From Streptomyces rubrogriseus (lineage in GTDB: Bacteria > Actinomycetota > Actinomycetes > Streptomycetales > Streptomycetaceae), in the NCBI RefSeq assembly GCF_027947575.1, contig NZ_CP116256.1, positions 310,001-374,000 of the forward strand: DNA of 64,000 nucleotides, in the 5' to 3' direction. The position numbers and the translations under genes were made by a program. This document shows, piece after piece, positions 17,881-24,764 of this stretch. The first letter of the stretch is position 1, and each line of letters starts with the position of its first letter. The notes below the pieces were generated by a model. That model had not been told where the DNA came from, ran no database searches, and saw nothing but the letters and a program-made list of their open reading frames with translations.

Positions 17881-18846
17881 ATGACGGTGACCGGCACTCC
17901 GGTGACGGGCATGCCGGGGACGGGCGAGCTGTCGACGGGCGTGGTCCTGGTGTGCCTGGGCGCGGCCGCCTGGCTGGCAGGAGGGTGGCACTCAGGCGTA
18001 CGGCGAGCGCGGACGGTCCTCGCCGAGAGCCGGACGCGCGCGACCAGTGGGCCGAGCGGGACTGACGGGTCTGGTGGGACTGACGTGCCTGGTGGGGCAT
18101 GCGCCGCCGGGTTGCCCGCGGCGCGTCGGACGACGGAGGAGTTGCGGCGTCTCAGGGGCCGGCTGAGGCCCGAGTGGTGGTCACTGGCCGCCGGGCTGGT
18201 GCTGGCGATCCTGGGCACCTCGGTGCTGCCGGTCGTCGCGGGGGCGGCCGGAGTGCCAGTACTGCGACGGGTGCGGCTGGCCGCTCGGGAGCGGCGGGCC
18301 AAGGAGCGCCGACAGGACGCGGTGATCGCCCTGTGCGGGACGCTCGCCGGGGAGGTGCGGGCGGGGCGGCAACCGGGCGAGGCGCTCCTGTGCGCCGCGC
18401 AGGACTCCGCCGGGCTCGGTGAGGCGCAGGCGGCGGTGCTCGCGGCGGCCCGGTTCGGCGGGGACGTCCCCGGCGCGCTGGCGTCGGCGGCCGGGCAGCC
18501 CGGCGCCGAGGGACTGCGCGGGCTCGCGGCGTGCTGGCGGGTCGCGGTCGACCAGGGCGCGGGGCTCGCGGCCGGTCTCGACCGGCTGGAGGGCGCGCTG
18601 CGCGCCGAGCGGGACCAGCGCTCGGACCTGCGCGCCCAGTTGGCCGGCGCCCGGGCCACCGCCGTGATGCTCGCCGGCCTTCCGGTCCTGGGCCTGCTGC
18701 TCGGTGTCGCCCTCGGGTCCGACCCCCTGCACGTGCTGCTGCACACCGGTGCCGGGGTGGGCTGTCTGCTGGCCGGCGGGGTTCTGGAGAGCCTGGGCGT
18801 GTGGTGGGTGACGCGGATCGTGCGCGGAGCGGAGGCGGCTTCGTGA
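17881..18846 (+). CDS. tadB: TadB-like inner-membrane platform protein (T2SSF)
   Basis: 321 residues. An N-terminal hydrophobic helix (about 18-35), a Ser/Thr/Gly linker, a second pair of helices near 108-130, the cytoplasmic T2SSF helical domain (about 150-240, containing GEVRAGRQPGEAL) and two C-terminal helices. It pairs with TadC to form the membrane base of the Tad machine. I place the start at ATG 17881 because GGAGG (17868-17872) is 8 bases away; an ATG at 17875, overlapping the tadA stop as TGATG, is the alternative but sits too close to that site. It overlaps tadC by 4 bases. Confidence 0.8.
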   Translation: MTVTGTPVTGMPGTGELSTGVVLVCLGAAAWLAGGWHSGVRRARTVLAESRTRATSGPSGTDGSGGTDVPGGACAAGLPAARRTTEELRRLRGRLRPEWWSLAAGLVLAILGTSVLPVVAGAAGVPVLRRVRLAARERRAKERRQDAVIALCGTLAGEVRAGRQPGEALLCAAQDSAGLGEAQAAVLAAARFGGDVPGALASAAGQPGAEGLRGLAACWRVAVDQGAGLAAGLDRLEGALRAERDQRSDLRAQLAGARATAVMLAGLPVLGLLLGVALGSDPLHVLLHTGAGVGCLLAGGVLESLGVWWVTRIVRGAEAAS

Positions 18847-19645
18847 ACGGCGACTTTGTCCACAGGCTGGGGGCGGCGGTGGCGATGGCGGTGGTCGTCG
18901 GCCGGCTGACGCGCGGTCTCGGAGCCGCGCGGCGGGGCCGGGCGCTGCGCAGGCGGCTCAGGGGCCTACTGGCACCGCAGCCGGCGCCGGTCCGCTCCGC
19001 CGGGCGACGCGCCGAAGCGCTGAGCGCCCTGCGCCCCTGGCTGCCGCTGGTCGGCACGGTGGGCGCTGGCTGGGCCCTGGTCGGCGGTGCGGTCGGGGTC
19101 CTGGTGGGGCTGGTGGGCGCGGCCGCACTGTGGCGTTGGAGTGCCCGGCGTTCGGCCGCGGGCACCGAGGCGGCGGAGGTTGCTGCCGCACAAGCCGCTC
19201 GCCAACTGCCTTTGGCGGCCGATCTGCTGGCGGCCTGCATCGCGGCGGGCGCGAGCCCGGTGGCGGCGGCGCGGGCGGTCGGCGAGGCCCTGGGCGGGCC
19301 GGTCGGGGACGCGCTGGGGCGCGGTGCCGCGGAGGTGCGCCTCGGCGGCGAACCGGCAGGTGCCTGGCAGGGGTTGGCGGCCGTCCCGGGGCCGTGCCGC
19401 TGGCGCGGCTGCTGGAGCGCGCCGAGGTGTCCGGCCTGCCCGCGGCGGGCCCGGTCGCCCGCCTGGCCGCCCAGGCCCGTGCCGACTGGGCCCGCACCAC
19501 GACGGTCCGGGCCCGTCGAGCGGCCGTCATGGTCACCGCGCCGGTGGGGCTGTGCTTTCTGCCCGCGTTCATCGCGGTGGGCGTACTGCCGGTGGTCATC
19601 GGACTGGCCGGCGGGGTGCTGGGTGGCGGCGGAGGTGGTGGCTGA
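18843..19645 (+). pseudogene. tadC: TadC-like platform protein split by a one-base frameshift
   Basis: The N-terminal part (about 182 codons from GTG 18843) holds the first half of a T2SSF domain, including LAACIAAGASPVAAARAVGEAL. Homology then continues one frame back (LARLLERAEVSGLP to LPVVIGLAGGVL) and ends at 19645. Adding one base gives 268 codons, the normal size. The switch falls at 19385-19391, CCCGGGG, read C_CCG_GGG in the first frame, a canonical -1 slippery heptamer; a GCCGC/GCGGC hairpin follows at 19396-19409. Possible explanations are a lost G in a G run (mutation or sequencing error) or programmed -1 frameshifting. Without a shift, reading continues into the pilin gene to 19952. 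Confidence 0.8.
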
Positions 19646-19724
19646 CGGATCGGGCGTCGGACGAGCAGCGGTCGAGCAACGGATGAACAAGCGAGCAACG
19701 GAACCGAACCTTACGGGGGTTGTG

Positions 19725-19952
19725 ATGTATCAGATGGTGCGGGCACGGCTGGGTGCCCTGGTGGGCGGAGTACTCGGTGCGGTGCGACGGCGGGCCGCGC
19801 GGCGGGACGCGGGAATGGTCACCTCCGAGTACGCGATGGGGATCGTCGCCGCGGTGGCCTTCGCCGTGGTCCTGTACAAGGTCGTCACGAGCGGCACGGT
19901 CAGTGCGGAGCTGCAGGGCATCGTGAAGGGGGCTCTCGATGCGCGGATGTGA
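19725..19952 (+). CDS. Flp-like pilin (DUF4244)
   Basis: A 75-residue pilin precursor. A basic leader (RRRAARRDAG) is followed by G/MVTSEYAMG, which matches the TadV-type prepilin site: Gly, then cleavage, then Glu at +5 followed by Tyr. A single hydrophobic helix (about AMGIVAAVAFAVVLYKVV) completes it. The mature form is about 50 residues, typical for Flp pilins. The ATG at 19725 has GGGGG 5-9 bases upstream; an ATG at 19683 lacks one. The gene lies in the same frame as the unshifted 5' part of tadC, so a fusion is possible if the frameshift does not happen. No prepilin peptidase gene lies in the cluster. Confidence 0.85.
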   Translation: MYQMVRARLGALVGGVLGAVRRRAARRDAGMVTSEYAMGIVAAVAFAVVLYKVVTSGTVSAELQGIVKGALDARM

Positions 19953-20412
19953 GAGGGCGGTGAGAGCCGGGGCCCTGGTCCGCGGTGCGTGCGGAGGCCG
20001 CCTGCGCGGAGCCCCGGCCGCCGGGGCGAGCCCCGGTCCGGACAGCGGATTCGTGACGGCGGAGGCTGCCGTGGTGCTTCCCGTGCTGGTGGTGTTCGCG
20101 ATGGCGCTGGTGTGGGGGCTGCTCGTGGTGGCCGCTCAGATCCAGTGCGTGGACGCGGCCCGGGCTGGGGCCCGTGCGGCGGCACGACAGGATCCGGAGG
20201 ACGCGGTCGTGCAGCTCGCCCGTGAGGCGGCACCACGCGGAGCGCGGGTCAAGGTGAACCGGGAGGCGGGCCTGGTCCGTGTCGTCGTGGTGGCTGAGCC
20301 ACCGGCTCTGCACGGACTGCCCTTCGAGGTACGGGAGGAGGCCGTGGCTTCGGCGGAGCAGACGGTGGGGACGGGGCCGACGGAGGCGGAACCGGTGGGG
20401 GGCGAGCCGTGA
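19939..20412 (+). CDS. TadE-like pseudopilin
   Basis: 157 residues with a basic N-terminal region, then DSGFVTAEAAVVLPVLVVFAMALVW: the TadE signature of a short charged segment with an early Glu, followed by one membrane helix. The rest is a small extracytoplasmic domain with alternating strands (VRVVVVAEP). It overlaps the pilin gene by 14 bases and has a GGGGG ribosome site inside it, so the two are coupled. The last dozen codons already belong to the 30-bp repeat that builds the next gene. It presumably acts as a minor pilin in the Tad-like apparatus. Confidence 0.8.
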   Translation: MRGCERAVRAGALVRGACGGRLRGAPAAGASPGPDSGFVTAEAAVVLPVLVVFAMALVWGLLVVAAQIQCVDAARAGARAAARQDPEDAVVQLAREAAPRGARVKVNREAGLVRVVVVAEPPALHGLPFEVREEAVASAEQTVGTGPTEAEPVGGEP

Positions 20413-20615
20413 AGGACCGAGCCCGTGGGGGCCGAGCCGTGAGAGGCGGAACCCGCGAGGGCCGAGCTGTGAGGGACCGAGCCCGTGGGGGCCGAGCCGT
20501 GAGAGGCGGAACCGGTGAGGGGCGAGCCGTGAGGGACGCAACCGGCGGAGGCCGACCCATGCGGGACGCAACCGGTGAGGGCGGTGCCGTGCGGGACGGC
20601 GCCGGTGGGAACGCC
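20381..20615 (+). repeat. 30-bp tandem repeat, about 7.8 units
   Basis: Units begin at 20381, 20411, 20441, 20471, 20501, 20531, 20561 and 20591 (last partial). Units 2 and 4, and 3 and 5, are nearly identical, implying a later 60-bp duplication. The array spans the end of the TadE-like gene and the start of the next, and keeps both frames because the unit is a multiple of three. Confidence 0.9.
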
Positions 20616-21044
20616 TCCGACCGGGGGTCGGCGACCGTGTGGAGCGTTGCCGCCATCGCCGTTCTGTGTTTCGTGTTCGGCATCGTGCTGGCCCTGGGGC
20701 AGGCCGTCGTGGCCCGGCACCGCGCGGCGGGCGGCGCCGATCTGGCCGCGCTCGCCGCGGCGGACGACTGGGCGCAGGGCGCCACCGCGGCGTGCGAGAG
20801 GGCGGGGCGGGTCGCGCGGGCGCAGGAGGTGCGGTTGGTGCGCTGCGTGCTCACCGGGCAGATCTCTGACGTGACGGCGGCGTCGGGCAGCGGGCCGTTC
20901 ACGGCGGAGGTCCGGGCGAGGGCGGGCCCCGCGCCGCTCGAAACGCCCGCGCCCGCACCACCCCCGCCCTCCGCGAGGTCGCTCCCGTCTATCCCGACTA
21001 CCCCGCCTGCTCCGTCTCCGCCGCCCCCCGCAGCAGCACCGTGA
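20409..21044 (+). CDS. TadE/TadG-like protein with repeat-encoded N-terminus
   Basis: 211 residues from GTG 20409. Residues 1-67 or so are a 10-residue repeat (such as RDRARGGRAV and RGGTGEGRAV), highly basic and Gly-rich. A conserved part follows: SDRGSATVWSVAAIAVL, a membrane helix, and AAGGADLAALAAADDWA, typical of the Rv3654c/TadE-like secretion family in actinobacteria. The tail from about 176 is Pro/Ala-rich. Every repeat unit ends in an in-frame GTG or ATG, so the true start may be at 20409, 20439, 20469, 20499, 20529, 20559 or 20589. Its 3' end overlaps the convergent helicase gene by 47 bases. Confidence 0.7.
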   Translation: MKDRARGGRAVRGGTREGRAVRDRARGGRAVRGGTGEGRAVRDATGGGRPMRDATGEGGAVRDGAGGNASDRGSATVWSVAAIAVLCFVFGIVLALGQAVVARHRAAGGADLAALAAADDWAQGATAACERAGRVARAQEVRLVRCVLTGQISDVTAASGSGPFTAEVRARAGPAPLETPAPAPPPPSARSLPSIPTTPPAPSPPPPAAAP

Positions 21045-23463
21045 GGAGCCGTACCGCTCCCCGCTTGTGCAGCGGATCGTTGCCGTTGCCGCACTTGGGG
21101 GACTGGATGCAGGACGGACAGCCCGCGTCGCACTCGCAGGAGGCGATGGCTTCGCGGGTCGCGGTGAGCCAGTCGCGGGCCGTGTGGAAGGCCCGCTCGG
21201 CGAAGCCCGCGCCGCCGGGGTGGCCGTCGTACACGAACACCGTCGGCAGCAGCGTGTCCGGGTGCAGGGGGACCGACACGCCGCCGATGTCCCAGCGGTC
21301 GCAGGTCGCGAACAGGGGCAGCATGCCGATCGAGGCGTGCTCGGCGGCGTGCAGGGCCCCGCCGAGGATCTCCGGGTTGATCCGGGCCGCGTCCAGCTGG
21401 TCCTCGGTGACCGTCCACCACACCGCGCGGGTGCGCAGCGTACGGGGAGGGAGGTCGAGCTTCGTCTCGCCCAGGACCTCGCCGGTGATCAGGCGCCGGC
21501 GCAGGAAGGAGACCACCTGGTTGGTGACCTCGACGGAGCCGTAGCAGAGGCGCCCGTCGCCCCAGGGGACCTCGATGTCGGTCTCCAGCACCGAGATCGC
21601 CGTGGTGTCGCGGGCCACCGTCGAGTAGGCGGGGGTGGCCTGCTCGACCAGCGCGACGGAGTCCTCCAGGTCCAGGGAGCGGACGAGGTACGTGCGCCCC
21701 TGGTGGAGGTGCACGGCGCCCTCGTGGACGGCCGTGTGGGCGGCACCGGCGTCCACGGTGCCCAGCAGCCTGCCCGTGCCCTCCTCGACGACCTGGACCG
21801 GACGTCCGCCCTCGCCGCGGATGTCCGTCAGGTCGGCGGCCCGCTCGCGGCGGGTCCAGTGCCAGGCCCGGGTCCGGCGGCGCAGCAGCTTCGCCGCCTC
21901 CAGCTGGGGCAGCAGTTCCTCGCAGGCGGGACCGAAGAGCTTCAGGTCCTCCTCGGTCAGGGGCAGTTCCGCCGCCGCCGCGCACAGGTGGGGGGCGAGG
22001 ACGTACGGGTTGTCCGGGTCGAGGACGGTGGACTCCACCGGCTGGTCGAAGAGGGCCTCCGGGTGGTGGACGAGGAAGGTGTCCAGCGGGTCGTCACGGG
22101 CGACCAGCACGGCCAGCGCCCCCTGCCCGGCCCGCCCTGCCCGGCCCGCCTGCTGCCACAGCGAGGCCCGCGTGCCCGGGTACCCGGCGATCACCACGGC
22201 GTCCAGGCCGGAGATGTCGAGGCCGAGTTCGAGGGCGTTCGTCGCCGCGAGGCCGAGGAGGTCGCCGGAGTGCAGGGCGCGTTCCAGGGCCCGGCGCTCC
22301 TCGGGGAGGTAACCGCCCCGGTACGCCGCCACCCGCCGGACCAGGGAGCGGTCGACCTCGGCCAGACGCTCCTGGGCGATCACCGAGATCAGCTCCGCGC
22401 CACGCCGGGAGCGGACGAAGGTGATCGAGCGCATGCCCTGCACCGTGAGGTCGGTGAGCAGGTCGGCGGCCTCCGCGGTGGCCGTGCGGCGGACCGGTGC
22501 GCCCTTCTCGCCCTCCAGTTCGGTCAGCGGCGGTTCCCACAGGGCGAACACCAGTTCACCGCGGGGTGACGCGTCGTCGGCGACCTCGATCACCGGGAGC
22601 CCGGTGAGCCGGCGGGCCGCCACCGAGGGCTCGGCGGCGGTGGCGGAGGCGAGCAGGAACACCGGCGACGCGCCGTAGCGCGCACACAGTCTGCGCAGTC
22701 TGCGCAGCACCTGGGCGACGTGGGAGCCGAAGACGCCCCGGTAGGTGTGGCACTCGTCGATGACGACGTACTTCAGTGCCTTCAGGAACGACGACCAGCG
22801 GGGGTGGGAGGGCAGGATGCCGCGGTGCAGCATGTCCGGGTTGGTCAGGACGTACGTTCCGTACTGGCGGATCCACTCGCGTTCCTCGAACGGCGTGTCG
22901 CCGTCGTAGACCGCGGCCCGCACGGAGGTCCCCAAAGGTTGTGAAAGTTCTTTCACCGACCGGCACTGGTCGGCCGCCAGCGCCTTGGTGGGGGCCAGGT
23001 AGAGGGCCGTCGCGCCGCGCCCGTTGGGCGCCTCGGAGCCGTCCACGAGGGCCGACAGGACCGGCACCAGATAGGCCAGGGACTTGCCGGACGCGGTGCC
23101 CGTGGCGACGACCACCGAGTCGCCGTCGAGGGCGTGCTCCGCCACGCGTGCCTGGTGGGCCCAGGGATGTTCGATCCCCGCGGCGTGCACCGCGGCGAGG
23201 ACCTCCGGTCGAATCCGGTCGGGCCAGACGGCATGACGGCCCGCACGCGGGGGCAAGTGCTCCGTATGAGTGATGCGCGCAGCCCGGCTCGGTCCCGCGG
23301 CGAGCCGGTCCAGGAGCATGCCCGGTTCCGGCCGGGAGCCGGGCTCCGCCGGGGATCGATCGGGTCGGTGATTCTTGGCCATCGGCACCGAGTCTGTCAC
23401 TGGCGTGACGGACAATGGGACCAAGGCGTCGTGCACGCCTGCCGGTAAGTGATTGAATGCCAT
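20998..23463 (-). CDS. DEAD/DEAH-box helicase with DUF1998 (MrfA/YprA type)
   Basis: 821 residues. Two RecA-like domains: Walker A GTASGKS near residue 120, the DEAH-type box DECH in VIDECHTYRG, and a C-terminal helicase domain with LELGLDISGLD and the arginine-finger segment QQAGRAGRAG. The C-terminal DUF1998 region has the four-cysteine cluster CECDAGCPSCIQSPKC, a zinc site in B. subtilis MrfA (YprA), which repairs mitomycin damage; yeast Hrq1 is related. DNA repair is therefore the likely role. The first ATG is used; a second at codon 28 is possible. It is divergent from bldG and overlaps the pilus gene tail to its left. Confidence 0.88.
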   Translation of the reverse strand: MAFNHLPAGVHDALVPLSVTPVTDSVPMAKNHRPDRSPAEPGSRPEPGMLLDRLAAGPSRAARITHTEHLPPRAGRHAVWPDRIRPEVLAAVHAAGIEHPWAHQARVAEHALDGDSVVVATGTASGKSLAYLVPVLSALVDGSEAPNGRGATALYLAPTKALAADQCRSVKELSQPLGTSVRAAVYDGDTPFEEREWIRQYGTYVLTNPDMLHRGILPSHPRWSSFLKALKYVVIDECHTYRGVFGSHVAQVLRRLRRLCARYGASPVFLLASATAAEPSVAARRLTGLPVIEVADDASPRGELVFALWEPPLTELEGEKGAPVRRTATAEAADLLTDLTVQGMRSITFVRSRRGAELISVIAQERLAEVDRSLVRRVAAYRGGYLPEERRALERALHSGDLLGLAATNALELGLDISGLDAVVIAGYPGTRASLWQQAGRAGRAGQGALAVLVARDDPLDTFLVHHPEALFDQPVESTVLDPDNPYVLAPHLCAAAAELPLTEEDLKLFGPACEELLPQLEAAKLLRRRTRAWHWTRRERAADLTDIRGEGGRPVQVVEEGTGRLLGTVDAGAAHTAVHEGAVHLHQGRTYLVRSLDLEDSVALVEQATPAYSTVARDTTAISVLETDIEVPWGDGRLCYGSVEVTNQVVSFLRRRLITGEVLGETKLDLPPRTLRTRAVWWTVTEDQLDAARINPEILGGALHAAEHASIGMLPLFATCDRWDIGGVSVPLHPDTLLPTVFVYDGHPGGAGFAERAFHTARDWLTATREAIASCECDAGCPSCIQSPKCGNGNDPLHKRGAVRLLTVLLRGAAETEQAG

Positions 23464-23545
23464 CGCGGCTGGCGAACCGTCCTGGGGGCTTCAAGCCGAG
23501 GTGTCCCGAGGGACGACCGCTCGATAGCAAGGTGCTGGAGGATCC

Positions 23546-23887
23546 GTGGACCTGTCCCTGTCGACCCGTACCGTCGGCGATCGTACGGTCGTCGAGGTCG
23601 GTGGCGAAATTGACGTATACACCGCGCCCAAGCTGCGTGAGCAGCTGGTCGAGCTCGTGAACGACGGGAGTTTCCACCTCGTCGTCGACATGGAGGGCGT
23701 GGACTTCCTCGACTCCACAGGGCTCGGCGTGCTGGTGGGTGGACTGAAGCGAGTGCGTGCCCATGAGGGCTCGCTGCGGCTGGTCTGCAACCAGGAGCGC
23801 ATTCTCAAGATCTTCCGTATCACCGGCCTCACCAAGGTGTTCCCCATTCACACCTCGGTCGAGGAAGCGGTGGCGGCCACCGACTGA
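23546..23887 (+). CDS. bldG: Anti-sigma factor antagonist BldG
   Basis: 113 residues: a single STAS domain of the SpoIIAA/RsbV type. Ser57 in DFLDSTGLG is the phosphorylated residue of BldG. The length and sequence match streptomycete BldG, which is required for aerial mycelium and antibiotic production and controls sigma factors by binding anti-sigma factors when dephosphorylated. The GTG start has GGAGG upstream (TGGAGGATCC). The gene downstream encodes its anti-sigma partner, and a strong hairpin lies between them, consistent with the published short bldG-only and longer bicistronic transcripts in S. coelicolor. Confidence 0.96.
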
Positions 23888-23893
23888 CGACCG

Positions 23894-23919
23894 GTCCCGG
23901 GCCCCTCGGGGCCCGGGAC
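23894..23919 (+). terminator. Attenuator-like hairpin between bldG and anti-sigma gene
   Basis: A perfect 12-bp GC stem (23894-23905 with 23908-23919) only 7 bases after the bldG stop, with no T tract. It would leave most transcripts as bldG alone while some read through into the anti-sigma gene. Confidence 0.7.
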
Positions 23920-23996
23920 AGCAAGTAGAACGAGGGGGGTCCGGGCTGTCGGCGGCCCGGACCCTCGAAAGCACGCCCGCAGTCCGAGGGGGATGC

Positions 23997-24428
23997 ATGG
24001 CCACCGTCGAACTCCGTTTCAGCGCGCTGCCCGAGCACGTCCGTACCGCCCGTCTGGTGGCGGCCGCGGTGGCGCGCAGGGCCGGAGTGGACGAGGCCGT
24101 CCTCGACGAGGTCAGGCTCGCCGTCGGCGAGGCCTGCACCCGGGCCGTGGGCCTGCATCAGCACGTCGGCATCACGGCGCCGGTCAAGGTGTCGCTGATC
24201 GAGGAGGAGAAGCAGTTCTCCATCGAGGTCGGTGACGAGGCGCCGCACGCGGTCCCCGGGGTCAAGACCTCGGGGGACGCCGCCGACGAGCTGGAGGCCG
24301 AGGAGGACGAGATGGGCCTCGCGGTGATCAGCGGACTCGTGGACGACGTGGAGGTCTCGGCGGGCGAGGACGGCGGACTGATCCGCATGACCTGGCCCAC
24401 CGCGTCGGCGGTGCTGCCACCGATCTGA
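23997..24428 (+). CDS. BldG-associated anti-sigma factor (GHKL ATPase-like)
   Basis: 143 residues, orthologous by position and sequence to S. coelicolor SCO3548, whose product binds BldG. It has an RsbW/SpoIIAB-like fold, but the ATP-site boxes are altered. The N box reads GEACTRAVGLH, with Arg where Asn normally binds magnesium, and the G box reads DEMGLAVIS. An acidic insert (ADELEAEEDE) precedes the latter. ATP-dependent phosphorylation of BldG by this protein is therefore doubtful, though binding is plausible. The ATG at 23997 has GAGGGGG 5-11 bases upstream. It is transcribed by read-through from bldG and ends at the hairpin at 24479-24501. Confidence 0.85.
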   Translation: MATVELRFSALPEHVRTARLVAAAVARRAGVDEAVLDEVRLAVGEACTRAVGLHQHVGITAPVKVSLIEEEKQFSIEVGDEAPHAVPGVKTSGDAADELEAEEDEMGLAVISGLVDDVEVSAGEDGGLIRMTWPTASAVLPPI

Positions 24429-24478
24429 CCCCCGCGTCACCCCCGCCCGACCCCCGCATTCACCCATGTGTCACCCGG

Positions 24479-24501
24479 AGGGCCCCACCTGGTGGGGCCC
24501 T
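24479..24501 (+). terminator. Terminator after the bldG operon
   Basis: 11-bp stem (AGGGCCCCACC with GGTGGGGCCCT) around a single T, followed by TT. The tight loop would open by a base pair or two. Confidence 0.75.
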
Positions 24502-24764
24502 TTGCCATGGGCGGACATACATTGGTGCCGTGCGGACGTTAAGTGAATTCATTCACGATCAATGGCATGGGGAATTGATCACCAAGCTGTTCGTGAAACG
24601 GATCATCGAGCGGATCGCGGAATTAATGCCGGAGGGCCATTACTACTTCCGGTGCCCTTGTGGTTGACAGAGCAATTCCTTTTGTCGTGCACTGTTTTGA
24701 TCGGCTTCCGGTACCTACAATCCCGTCCACATCTTGAGCTCAGCCCAAGCGTCAAGGAGGACGA
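24502..24764 (+). promoter_or_regulatory. Upstream region of hppA
   Basis: A region markedly lower in GC than the genes. It contains TTGACA at 24664-24669 (no clear -10 partner at 17 bases) and TACAAT at 24716-24721, the best -10 candidate, about 43 bases before the hppA start. The dyad-like GTGAATTCATTCAC lies at 24543-24556. I see no gene in it. Confidence 0.45.

Noticed and set aside
18843..19952. A single 369-residue protein combining TadC and pilin
   Set aside because: The middle part, after the frameshift, is Trp/Pro/Arg-rich shadow sequence, and both TadC and the pilin have their own conserved boundaries; it would arise only as an unshifted read-through.
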